A stretch of DNA of 64,000 nt from Zygnema cylindricum (GCA_037447655.1 JBBHKE010001244.1:95951-159950), one strand, 5' to 3'. Counted from the first letter of the stretch, positions 33,560 to 43,071 are shown. A program made the numbers and translations. Notes: generated by a model not told the origin, from the letters alone.

Positions 33560-35011
33560 GGATTCAGCGTCTTGCTGAACATAACTTACACAAGGCAACT
33601 GAAATTGGCAACGTATGTCGTATGTCTCTTACGGATATTCCGCGAATTCTTGTCGTAGAGCGTAAAGTTGATTATAGAGCTGCTCACATCGAGTCTCCAA
33701 CAGCGCGATATGATGGTCCGCCGCTGCAAAGCGTCTTCGAGTGATTCGCTCCCGAACTTGGTCCTCCCCTTCCTCCCATGCTGCTGGTGGTACTGGGGCT
33801 TGCGGCAAAATGGCAGCTAGTGCAGGTTTTCCAGGTACCGAGACTTCGGAAACTTCGGGTTCTTTAACGTGGTGTGCTCTTTTTGCCCCTTCGTCGTTTA
33901 ATTCTCACCGAGGTATCTTCCTTAATCTTAAGGAAACGTGTTTTGTGGCAGCTCAATCCCGCTATAGAGCGTTCTTCCAGACAGCTTGATTGCCCGTACC
34001 CCGGGTGTGACCTCCGCCTGAGAGATGATTTCATAAAGGCGTACATCCCACGGGTGATAATGGCGGAGCAACCCGAGAACATCCACCTTGTACCGATAGT
34101 TGTCTTCAATTATTCCACAAACGGTAGGGCACGAGGGTCTGGCTGCACATAACCCTTATGGTTATTCCCGAGGTCCTTCGTTCTCATAAAATTCCACGCC
34201 GCGTGTGACGGCACATCAGCGGGATATTAATGGGGTCCCCAGGTTTTCCGGTGCGCCACTCTTTGGGCCACTCCGAAGGATCCCAATAGAAACGCTTAGC
34301 GAAGTTGAAAGTGAGGTCCGGATGCCTGGTGTCGATAGGGAGTAGAAAGAGGTAATCGAGAATTTCCTCTCCTTTTTCACTCTCCCCGTCCATGTCTCTA
34401 TGATCCCCTCGAAGAAGAAATACATCGTCTCCGCTGGGGAACTGTGGTTCCGCCTTCTTTTCCGTGCTTTCTGAGGACTGTTCATCTGCGGTGCTCTCCT
34501 TATTGGGGTCCCTCCTCACCTCGAGGTCAAAGGCACGCTCCTCAATTGGCGCAGATGTCGGTTCCCGCTCCGGCTCCTCAGTGTCTGAGATCTCATGATC
34601 TTCTTTGTCCTCCTAATCCTCCTCCCGAAGTGGGTTGTATTCGGGGTCCTGTGAATTTTTTGACCCCTCTCCTCCACTGGTCTCCACCGGTCCTTCCTCG
34701 CTACTAGTTGTCCCCTCAGGGTCCGACCTTGCTTCTACCTCCCTCCTCTCGTTTGCCTCTACCATGACCTCCGCCGCCACTAATAATCTATACGGGCGGG
34801 GTATATCCTCCTGCCCTACCCGTAGAAGTCTCCTCTGTTTTAGTGGTGGAGGGGACGACAATGCCATGGATGTTGTCGTGCACGAAAATTCAGGTAAATC
34901 TAGAAGTGAAGGTAAGTTGGCCGTGCGGAGCGAAACATTCTCCAAATTGTCTTGACGGGGTTGGTCGCGAGGGTTGACGGCGGCTTTATCAGAGAGGGTT
35001 GAGGGTTTCAC
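33560..35011 (-). pseudogene. Extra ORF downstream of pol in the Ty3/gypsy element
   Basis: About 1.45 kb in sense orientation between the chromodomain and the 3' LTR, longer than usual. Frames in order: 34613-35011 (133 codons; hydrophilic, Glu/Ser/Pro-rich, RRLLRVGQEDIPRPYRLLVA), 34184-34519 (111 codons; acidic, then ILDYLFLLPIDTRHPDLTFN and FYWDPSEWPKEWRTGKPGDP), then a shifted frame to about 33930 with IEDNYRYKVDVLGLLRHYHP and VTPGVRAIKLSGRTLYSGIE. It looks like one protein of roughly 400 residues broken by shifts and stops. No env-like signal peptide or transmembrane segment seen. Family not recognised. Confidence 0.5.
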
Positions 35012-35400
35012 GATTAGAGTCTTCGTAACGTCGCAGCGTGCGAGGGCATCGTTGCGTCCAACATTTAATAACCTGCGCTAGTGCGACGAAAGCGAGGGTT
35101 CGGCGTCACCAATATGGTGAAACACAACTGCGTCGTTGCGATTTTATGTTAGCGCAGCGATGGCTCTGCGATTCTCAGACGGCACCGCAACTCTGTTGCG
35201 CTTCGGTGGCTGCACAACAATAGCGCCCCGGTCTGTTAACATCGCCGCTGCGCTTCTTCGCTGCGTCCCCAATATGATTGGGATGGTTGCGATACTACGA
35301 TTCGTTCCTTTATTGCGTCTGCTGCAATTGCCCTTGCGGTTAAGCAGAGTGTCCGCACTCTACGTAAACCGGCGTAGCAATTCAGGGGAATGCAGATCCT

Positions 35401-35945
35401 CCTCGTTCACCCAAGAGTCCTCTTCAATGCCGTAGCCCTTCCAACGCACCAAATATTGGGTGGAGTCATAATTCCGTGACGACGCGACTGAAAGATATCC
35501 TCCACCTCATACTCGTCTGGTGTACCGTGAATGGGCGGTAAAGGGGTACTCGGCCGCCGATTAGGAAAAATCGAATCGGGGTCGCGAAACGGTTTGAGGA
35601 GGGAAACATGGAAGACATTGTGATTATGCCAGTCCCTCGGTATATCCAACTTATAGGCCACATCTCCCACTTGTGAAAGAACAGTGAACGGGCGTGTAAA
35701 TCACGGTGCCAATTTCTTGGAGAGGGCACCCAATAACGCCATGTTTGCCATATTAAGGGGAACTTTATTACCCACATTGAATACAATGTCCTTCCAGTGA
35801 GTGTCGGCCTGCGACTTCAGACGCTCCTTTGCAAGTTGGAGCGCCTTTGCCGCCTTTTCCAAATTCCCGTGCAGCGTTTTAGCAAAATTTAGAGCTACGG
35901 GTGTAGGGCATTTCGTTGCCAATAAATTCACCGGCGCAGCTACTC
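35401..35945 (-). pseudogene. Ty3/gypsy integrase C-terminus and chromodomain
   Basis: The frame coming from RNase H (36060) continues without integrase zinc site or DDE core directly into ALQLAKERLKSQADTHWKDI and FNVGNKVPLN, the integrase tail before the GPY/F module. In another frame, AYKLDIPRDWHNHNVFHVSL is the GPY/F-like ending. Then EYEVEDIFQSRR and, after a shift, QYLVRWKGYGIEEDSWVNEE form a clear chromodomain with the aromatic-cage residues expected for histone-tail binding. Roughly 330 residues of integrase are missing compared with complete chromoviruses. At least two shifts. Confidence 0.85.
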
Positions 35946-37260
35946 CGGGTCTTCTCGACATCGCATCCGTCGGGTTTGTCTTGCCTGGTTTATACTCAAT
36001 AGTTAACTCCAGTCCGAAGGTTTGAAGAAACCTCATCCATCGCACCTGTTTCTTGGACAACTTCGGTTGTGTCTGGAGATATTGTAGGGCATGGTGATTG
36101 GTGATGATCGTGATCCCCTTCCTTTGAACGTAACATTTCCAAACTTCAAACGCATTATAACTGCGATTGTCTTCTTTTCATAGGTGGCCGAGTTAAGCTC
36201 TGTTGCCTTCAGTTTTCGACTGTCGTAGGCAATGGGTTGAAGGCCTTTTCCTTGATCCAGCATAAGGATCACTCCAATAGCCGTATCGTTGGCGTTGGTA
36301 ATTATCGTCCAAGGTAATTCCGAGTCGGGAACAGTTAACACAGGGGCGGTAACCAACCGCTCCTTTAGCGTGTCAAAGGATGCCCGATGTGTCGTTTTCC
36401 ACTCATAGGGTACGTCATTCTTAAGTAAGTCCGTGAGTGGTGCAGCAATTTTTGCGAAACCTTTGACAAAACGACGATAGTAGGAGCATAATCCGAAAAA
36501 GCTCCGTAACTCCGTAATGTTCGTCGGTTGCGGCCACTCCTTCACTGCCCTAGTTTTGTTCGGATCCACTACGTTCCCATCCCGGCTCTCTACATGTCCC
36601 AAAAACTCAATTTTCTCTTTCAAAAAGTCACAATTACTCCTTTTGCGAACAACTTGATCTCCCTAAGGACTTGTAGGACCGTTCATAGGATGCTTCATAT
36701 GGTCTTCCAACATTCGGCTATACACCAAGATGTCGTCTAGAAAGACGATTACAAACGCGTCCAAAAATCGTTTAATCATGGAATTCATCAAATGCATAAA
36801 GGTTGCCGGTGCTTTGGTCAATCCGAACGGCATAACCCGAAATTGGAAATGACCGTACCGAGTTCTAATTGCCTTCTTTTCCACATCTTCCTCGACAATT
36901 CTGATTTGGTGATAACCATTTAGCAGGTCTATTTTCGAAAAATACTTAGCACCTCGTAGTTGATCCAACAATTCGTTTATCCTCGGTAGAGGGTAGGCTT
37001 TTTTCACAGTTAATTTGTTTAGCGCTCGGTAATCCATACACATACGAAAACCTCCATCCTTTTTATTTACGAAGAGAACGGGGCTCCGTACGGTGACTTG
37101 CTTGGTTCAATTGCTCTAGCTTCGACCAACTCCGCAAGTTGCTTTTTGAGTTCGTCCAATTCGGTGTAACTCATCTTAGACATCCGATTAGTCAAGGGTA
37201 CCGCGCCGAGAACAAGCTTTATCTTGTTTTCCACTTCACGCTTCGGAGGTAAGCCTTATG
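35946..37260 (-). pseudogene. Ty3/gypsy reverse transcriptase-RNase H
   Basis: [52 protein letters not shown] and the catalytic block [11 protein letters not shown] (37043-36663). A shift near 36640 separates the connection and RNase H: FLGHVESRDG, FFGLCSYYRRFVKGFAKIAA, then ITNANDTAIGVIL, where relatives have TDAS(D); the first catalytic Asp is Asn. After a second shift near 36130, SKKQVRWMRFLQTFGLELTI and NPTDAMSRRPG end the RNase H. Overall well preserved but inactive as it stands. Confidence 0.9.
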
Positions 37261-37960
37261 GGAGCTTCGAGGGAAAGACATCTACATACTCCTCGAGAAG
37301 TTTTGTCACGACTTTCAGGGCCTCTACGGAAGTCTTTCCGGTGTCGTCAACTTCTTTTGAGTCGAAGTCGGGATCTTTCTTCCTCCATTCCTCCGAAATC
37401 CCAGCCTTCAGCTCCTCCATAGGTTGGACGACCGCTAAACCAATTGTCTCCCCTTTCTTGAGTGCCTTCTTTAGCTGTAAGGCCGAAAGTAGGCATCCCT
37501 CTTTCGCTCCTTTACCATCCGCTCCCACTTTTACCTCAAACTCTTATTCACCCTTTTTCACTCTCATGTTGCCACTTCTCCAATCGATTGTCGGATTCCA
37601 TTTTTGTAGCCACGGCTTCCCCAAAAATACCTCATGGTCTCCAAGAGGTAAAACATGAAGGGTGTCATACCATTAGAACTTCCTTACTTCGACGTGTAAT
37701 CTCGGAGTACGATGAGTAATGGATAGGGAACTTCCGTCGGCCAATTGCACTGACTGACAATCCTTTAGCACCACAAGAGGGAGTTTCAACTTTTTGATGA
37801 AGTTCCCTGATGCGCCGTAGTCCACCATGAAGCTAGCTAGGCTCACTCTGATTCGACCTTGATATATTAGAGGGTCTCCCCATTCACCAGCTAACCTCAT
37901 GACGTTAAGCTTGCCCCTCCTAGGATCTCTCTTTTTTGGGCATTCTCGGGCCATATGATC
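37261..37960 (-). pseudogene. Ty3/gypsy protease and linker
   Basis: 37673-37954 starts inside a zinc knuckle (MARECPKK) and holds the protease: SLASFMVDYGASGNFIKKLK, where the canonical D-S/T-G triad is D-Y-G, then LADGSSLSITHRTP. The linker 37256-37528 reads GETIGLAVVQPMEELKAG and ends YVDVFPSKLP, the usual lead-in to RT. A stop near 37670 and a shift divide them. Confidence 0.82.
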
Positions 37961-38598
37961 CGGAGAACCGCACTAGAAGCATAAGCCGTTTTGCTTCCTC
38001 CTTTGGAGCTCCTTGAGGGACAAATCATTGGTCTTGGATTTGGTGGTCTTCTTCTTCTTCTAAAGCACATTGACCACAACCTTATCCTCATCAATTGCTC
38101 CGAGCTCCATAGGGGTTGGACCATTGTCTCGTCGACCTCCTCCACCGCTGCTCAACCCATAATGGTAGGGTCTACAGAAGGTGAAGTCTACCGAATCGGT
38201 CCGTTCGCAAACTGAATGATTGCGGAGAGACTAGGGGTCGTACTTTCCCGAGCAAGCCATTGCTCCACATCCCTCCGAATGGAGGCATTAAGCCCCTTCA
38301 CGTAACGATCCACGGCTTCATCCTCCGTCATCGTAGGTATTTGAACTTTGCACTCTAAAAACCGTTACGTGTACTCTAACACCGAGGTACGTTGCTTCAA
38401 AATTGCGATCTTATCCCTCGCAACTTTAACCGTGTTAACGGGTTGGCAAGAGTCACGGAGGAGTTGAATGAACAGAGCCCAAACAGTCGGTATCTCATCA
38501 TTTTCCACCATTATCCTCCACCATGCTCCCGCTGCCCCTTTAAGAAGACCACCTGCCTAGTGAATCTTCTCACGGACTGAAAGGCCGTGTTCTCCCAT
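37961..38598 (-). pseudogene. Ty3/gypsy gag
   Basis: Begins at an ATG at 38598 (MGEHGLSVREKIH), 34 nt downstream of the LTR. Recognisable retrotransposon gag core: GLLKGAAGAWWRIMVEN, FIQLLRDSCQPVN, RFLECKVQIPTMTEDEAVDR and YVKGLNASIRRDVEQWLA. The zinc knuckle follows near 37950. Stops at 38550 and near 38360 plus a shift break the frame. About 220 codons, short for gag, so the N-terminus may be truncated. Confidence 0.78.
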
Positions 38599-38617
38599 GT
38601 TGTCGCGTCACGAGAGA

Positions 38618-38632
38618 AAGCTTTGATACCAG
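38618..38632 (-). promoter_or_regulatory. Ty3/gypsy primer-binding site (3' end of initiator tRNA-Met)
   Basis: Minus strand: LTR end ACA, then CTGGTATCAAAGC; TGGTATCAAAGC matches the plant initiator tRNA-Met 3' end complement TGGTATCAGAGC with one mismatch. This contrasts with the anticodon-arm site used by the copia elements in the same window. Confidence 0.88.
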
Positions 38633-39152
38633 TGTAAAAGGGACAAAAATACTTCACAACACTCCAAAGTGCACAGCAAAAAGCTCCAAGGATCCCCTTG
38701 TAGCAACAGCAGAGTCACACAATAATCGCGGATACAAGTGGGTTTTATTAATCAGGTGGAGATTACAAGGTTGAATGCTCGTTGCGAAGGTATACTCAAA
38801 GAGTCCTTTTTTATTACGTCTGCCCCACTATTTGAACTAACTAGCTGCTACTTAACCTAATACTGTACAAGTGTACACGTGGACCTTCAAGGTCAACCGA
38901 GATCAATCCAAAATATCTTTCTAGAACTAACCAATTAAATCTACATTCTGCGGCGTTGCTATACTGCCACGCTGCTTTGCTATGCTGCGCTACGCTACTC
39001 TACTAAGTTGCTATGCTGTGCTACGCTACTCTACCAAGTTGTTATGCTGCTATGTTGCGCTAGTCTGGAATCGTAGTTGCGTTGCTCTTCCACCGCAAAT
39101 ATAACAGCTTAGTCTCTAGCCACTAAGTACTCAACTCTGTATCCCTCTTACA
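38633..39152 (-). repeat. Ty3/gypsy 5' LTR (520 bp)
   Basis: TGTAAAAGGG...CTCTTACA on +. It is 32 bp longer than its partner because a segment around GCTACGCTACTCTAC (38988-39040) is tandemly duplicated. Confidence 0.93.
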
Positions 39153-39157
39153 TCACG

Positions 39158-39773
39158 CAACTTAATGATGAGGGTGTTAACTTTCATCTTCATTGTGCGT
39201 GTCCATCAGGCACTTTCCATCTCCATATACGAACAAGAGAGATCATTACAGTAGTCTAACATCTTCCCTCCTTTGTAAGTATAACTCCCCAGCCTTTGCT
39301 CAACCAGCTGAAGCTTCTAAATGGTACCAGCTATATAGATCTCCACTAAAGTCATCCACAACTCTTCGGCCTTGAAGATGTGAAGCTGAGAGGTAGCCAA
39401 TGCTTGAGTGAGGTGCCTCAGAATGAAGTGCCTAACATTCATGTTGGTGTACTCCCACATTTGAATGTCGTTTTCCTTGATCTTTACGGCCACCGCTCCG
39501 GGTGTCGTGACAATGGGAGTAAAAGGTGTCTCTTTTCCTTTCCCTTTTTTAGACACACTGCTATCCCCATCCTCTTCCTCCTCCGTTGGGGCAAATGCTG
39601 TTGCAAACAAACCTCACTTCAACAAACCTTGGTAGAGTTCCCTGAGATGGACGTTTCACTTGTCCACTGACAATACCCCAGTATCGCTTTTCACACAATG
39701 CCCTTGTGATCATGGCTTCCCAGCAAATGAACACAGATCCGTTGAAGATGGGCACCCTAGAGGGTGGGCCCAT
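39158..39773 (-). pseudogene. Element E gag N-terminus
   Basis: From an ATG at 39773, inside the primer-binding site, the frame reads MGPPSRVPIFNGSVFICWEA then LCEKRYWGIVSGQVKRP. A shift near 39600 leads to the next frame (39317-39610): KGKETPFTPIVTTPG, ENDIQMWEYTNM, FILRHLTQALATSQLHIFKA and EELWMTLVEIY. A third piece reaches the gypsy junction at 39157. Continues after the gypsy element at 33052. Confidence 0.88.
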
Positions 39774-39777
39774 AACC
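39763..39777 (-). promoter_or_regulatory. Primer-binding site of element E, exact anticodon-arm match
   Basis: The + strand GGTGGGCCCATAACC is identical to the anticodon arm of plant initiator tRNA-Met (stem GTGGG, loop CCCATAA, stem CCC). The element strand is therefore complementary to an internal part of the tRNA, as in Drosophila copia and yeast Ty5, which prime from a tRNA cut in the anticodon loop. The ATG within it (39771-39773) opens gag. Confidence 0.88.
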
Positions 39778-40776
39778 TGTTATTATGTGTCCCCCATTAG
39801 ACCGCAAAATTCAGGAAGGTTCTAGATAGCTTTTAAGTAACCCACTTTCAACTAGAACTGCTGCTACCTAAGGAGGCATATAGACAATCTGATTGCACCC
39901 CTATGCAGTTTGGACTCCCCCGAGTCCACACCAAAATGAATCACTGAAAACGCCCAACCATGCGATTGAATTTCAAGTGGCAAAGATGCCAATATTTATA
40001 GATGCATGTTGGGAGAGAGGGGGTTACCTTCTCAATCCTCTAAGTCCTAAACCCCTCTCACAATCCCTATCTACTGATGTACGAACCAATTAGAAGAGTG
40101 TAGAGTACAGAAAGTTACTAGGGCCGATGGACTTCTGTACGGCTTGTGTACGACAAGGCCATGGAGTGGATGTCTGTCTCCTTCAGACTTGTCCTCAGCT
40201 TCCCTAGATTCCCGCTTCTCAATGATATCTTGCCACGTGTCGATTGGTCATGTCACTTCGGAAAATTGCCAAGGCGGCCATTCCGAGATCTCGGCGATGA
40301 TAAGGGTCATTCGATCTAGACCGACTTTTAATGCTAGCCGTTCAAAATAACAAATGTATGATAAATTTGTTTCGTGCGTACTAAAACTCAACTAGTTTCT
40401 ATGTCCTCAATTTGTTATTCCGTTAATCAAATTAATGATCTAGCTAATGTTTAAATAGCTATCAAACCCTATGTATCGTAACAGACTACTACGATAATCT
40501 TGTAAGAGCTAACGACTACGCCTCGCTCTACTGGTCTGAGGTTCGATTCTTGTCGGACTCAACTTTTTTGTTCAGAGTGACTTAGGTCACTCTTTAGTTC
40601 TGCCTAAGTAGCTGATGCAGCCATGGCTCGACCTCCCTCTCTCACCTTTAGTGACCATAAGAAGTATGGGGGCTAGAGAGAAAAGGTAAAGGAAGGCTGC
40701 CTACGCCTTTTCTTTTAGCTATTATAATCAATTAAGACCTAGAAAATATCTCCCCTAAATCTAGCGATTTCAACTA
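39778..40776 (-). repeat. Element E 5' LTR (about 999 bp)
   Basis: On + begins TGTTATTATGTGTCCCCC and ends TAGCGATTTCAAC; the outer end is slightly mutated (CAACTAC for CAACA). Has the tRNA-like module, the palindrome-related GAGTGACTTAGGTCACTC at about 40575, the block GGCCATTCCGAGATCTCGGC (40274), and TATAAATATTGGC on minus near 39990. Confidence 0.88.
40489..40568 (+). ncRNA. tRNA-like module in element E 5' LTR
   Basis: CTTGTAAGAGCTAACG (D-arm region), GAGGTTCGATTCTTG (B-box), GGACTCAAC-TTTTTT. The B-box differs from the 3' LTR copy by two changes. Antisense to E. Confidence 0.5.
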
Positions 40777-40945
40777 CCCCCTCTATCCCTCTAATTTTTT
40801 TCCCCTCCATCCACTTTTCCCCTCACTCTTCCCCTACGTCACTCCATTCTTCCCCTCTCATATGCCCTTCTATCCACTTTTTATTATTTTTTCACCCATC
40901 TATCACTAATTTCCCACCTTCCTGTGGCGATGGCGTCGACTCGAT
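40777..40945. repeat. Repeat P, right part
   Basis: Continues the P words (CCCCTCTATCCCTCTAATTT, CTTCCCCTCTCATATGCCC) after element E and ends in the first arm of the hairpin (GGCGATGGCGTCGACTCGA), cut at 40945 by an LTR. Confidence 0.75.
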
Positions 40946-41370
40946 GTTGAAATTAAAAGTTTACTTAGGTATTTTCTAGGTTAGTTAATTGATTTAAATA
41001 GATGCACGAAAAAGCAGAGGCAGCCTGCTTCTAACTTCTCTCTCTAGCTTCAAACTTACCGTAGTCATTGAAGGCTGGAGAGGAAGCTAGAGCCATGGAT
41101 GTCTATGTTTCCCCTAGAATCAAAAGGTAGTCATATTTTGGTAAACTTATCAAAAAGGTTGACGGACCCAGGATTTCATCCTGGTACCTATGGTTTTTCA
41201 ATCTATTTGTAGCCGGTAGCTTTGGCCTATAGATTACGACCTGTGCTGAAGTATATAGGGTACGATAGCTTATTAAAGATGTGGAAATATAGAATTTCAT
41301 TTAACAAATGAATGGACCACAATCACATGGAGATAGATAGATATAGTTACGTCAAAAAATACAAGATGTA
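40946..41370 (+). repeat. Truncated copia LTR (+)
   Basis: TGTTGAAATTAAAAGTTTAC, ATTTTCTAGG and a tRNA-like module (41161-41250), but it stops at 41370 where the opposite-strand LTR of element F begins. The promoter half is missing. Head-to-head arrangement with F. Confidence 0.7.
41161..41250 (-). ncRNA. tRNA-like module in truncated LTR
   Basis: Minus strand: CCAGG-ATGAAAT-CCTGG is a perfect 5-bp, 7-nt T-arm, followed by GTCCGTCAACC and TTTTT. The D-arm region (CTATAGGCCAAAGCTACC) is weak. Antisense to the LTR. Confidence 0.5.
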
Positions 41371-42365
41371 TGCAATTCAGTGTCCCCCATTTGGACCAAA
41401 AATTGAGGAAGCCTCTAGGTAGTTTTCAACTAACCCACTTTCAACTAGAACAACTGCCACCCAAGCAGACAAAAAGATAATCTAACAGCACCCCTATGCA
41501 GTTTGGACTCCCCTGAGTGCTGAGCAAGAAGAATCACTGAAACGCCCAACCAGGCGATTAAATATGGAGTGGCAAAGATGCTAATATTTATAAAAGGTTA
41601 TTGGGAGAGAGGCGGCAACTTCTTAATTGACTAAGTCCTAAACCCTCTCACAACTCCTATTTACTAAGGTACGGAACCAATCAGAAGAATGTACAATACA
41701 AAAAGGTACTACAATCGATGTACTTTTTGTACGGCCTGTGTACGACAAGGCCATGGAGTGGACGTCTGTCTCCTTCGTACTTGTCCTCATGTTCTCCGGA
41801 ATTACCTCTTCTCAATGACATCGTGCCACTAACGCGCGGTCATGTCAGGATAAAAAACCGCCAAGGCTGCCATTCCGGGATCTCGGCGATGATGTGGGCT
41901 GTCGGATAAAAACCGGCTTTAAACGACAGCCGTTCAAAAACAAATGTCCAGTACATTTGTTTCGTGCGCACTAAAACTTCGACTAGTTTTTATATATTGT
42001 ATTTTTAATTCCGTTAATCGGATTAGTTGCCTATCTATTGTTTAAATAGCTATCAAACACTATGTATCCTAACGGACTTCTACAAAAGACAGGTAAGGGT
42101 TGACGGCTACGCCTTCCCCTACCGGTCGGGGGTTCCTGTCCTGCTCGACTTAACCTTTTTGGTTGAGAGTGACTTAAGTCACTCTTAAGCCCTACCTATG
42201 GAGCAAAGGCAGCCATGGCTCCATCGCCCTCTCTTTCTTTCAGTGACTACAACAAGTATGAGGGCTAGAGAGAGTAGGTGGAGGCAGGCTGCCTGTGCTT
42301 CCTTTTTCCTTTTTATTTAAATTAACACCTAGAAAATACCTCCCCTAAATCTAGTGATTTCAACA
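41371..42365 (-). repeat. Element F 3' LTR (995 bp)
   Basis: On + TGCAATTCAGTGTCCCCC to TAGTGATTTCAACA. GTAC block at 41670-41745, conserved block GCCATTCCGGGATCTCGGCG near 41869, tRNA-like module 42082-42158, perfect 18-nt palindrome at 42167-42184. Polypurine tract on minus: AAAATAATGGGAG (42366-42380). Confidence 0.92.
42082..42158 (+). ncRNA. tRNA-like module in element F LTR
   Basis: AGACAGGTAAGGGTTGACGG (D-arm region), GGGGGTTCCTGTCCTGC (B-box, with CGA changed to CTG), CGACTTAACC-TTTTT-GGTTGAG. Antisense to F. Confidence 0.5.
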
Positions 42366-42385
42366 CTCCCATTATTTTCTAGTCT

Positions 42386-43040
42386 AATTTTAGTTTCTTT
42401 TTTAATCCACACTTTTCCCTACAACACTTTAGCTTGGGAGATGGCACAGGCTTTGTCATCATATCAACTACCATTTCCCCATCACTCCTTTACACCAAAT
42501 TCACAATTTTATTTTCTACCTTTTCCTAACAAAACTCAATCTTATGTCGATATGCTTAGCTTTGAAATGATGTTTTGGATTGTCTACAATTGTATTTGCT
42601 GCCTGATTATCACAAAACACTTCATACACTCCCTTCTTCATGTACCCCAATTCTTGCAATAAAGATTTCACCCACATCAGCTCTTTCACAGCAGAACAAA
42701 AGGCCATGTATTCAGCCTCTATAGTGGACTGAGCAACAACATTTTGTTGCTTGCTGCTCCAACAGCAAGCACCTTCTCAAACATACAACACATATCCTGA
42801 AGTGCATCTTCTCATAGGTGCATCCCCATAACTGGCATCACTCGAATAGTGTTGTCAGTGTGCTCCCCTCCCAAATGCAACCATAGATCCGTAAATCCAA
42901 CCAGGTATCTCATTACCCTCTTGGGTGCCTCCCAGTCTCCATTTATGGGATCATTAAGACTCCTACTGAGGACTCCACTATTGCAGCTATATCAAGTCTG
43001 GTGCAATTCATAAAGTAAATCAAACTTCCTACAACATGTA
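42386..43040 (-). pseudogene. Element F RNase H
   Basis: 42516-42707 encodes MAFCSAVKELMWVKSLLQEL, CDNQAANTIVDNPKHHFKAK and HIDIRLSFVRKR. To the right, shifted pieces read the SDASYGDAPMRRCTSGYVLY and STIEAEYMA blocks. Stops at several points, including one for Glu or Trp codons near 42780. Confidence 0.82.
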
Positions 43041-43071
43041 TGTAAGGAATAACATTCATAAACTGCCTCTC

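Larger units (their letters stand above)
33058..39152 (-). mobile_element. Ty3/gypsy chromovirus nested in element E
   Basis: 6095 bp with LTRs at both ends (33058-33545 and 38633-39152), TG...CA termini and a 5-bp target duplication. On minus: 5' LTR, primer site, gag, protease, RT, RNase H, remnant of integrase C-terminus, chromodomain, then 1.5 kb of extra coding-like sequence and 3' LTR. Integrase core is deleted, so it is non-autonomous. Younger than E because it sits inside it. Confidence 0.93.
28418..40776 (-). mobile_element. Ty1/copia element E, split by a Ty3/gypsy element
   Basis: Both LTRs are present (3' LTR 28418-29418, 5' LTR 39778-40776) and repeat P flanks them, with CCCCT at each side. 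Coding order on minus is gag, protease, integrase, RT, RNase H. A complete Ty3/gypsy element (33058-39152) interrupts gag. Without it E is about 6.3 kb, close to element A. Many stops and shifts; the protease active site is intact. Confidence 0.9.

Noticed and set aside
33738-34152. Plus-strand frames in the gypsy 3' region
   Set aside because: Shadows of the minus-strand coding-like sequence; the minus frames connect better with the element order.
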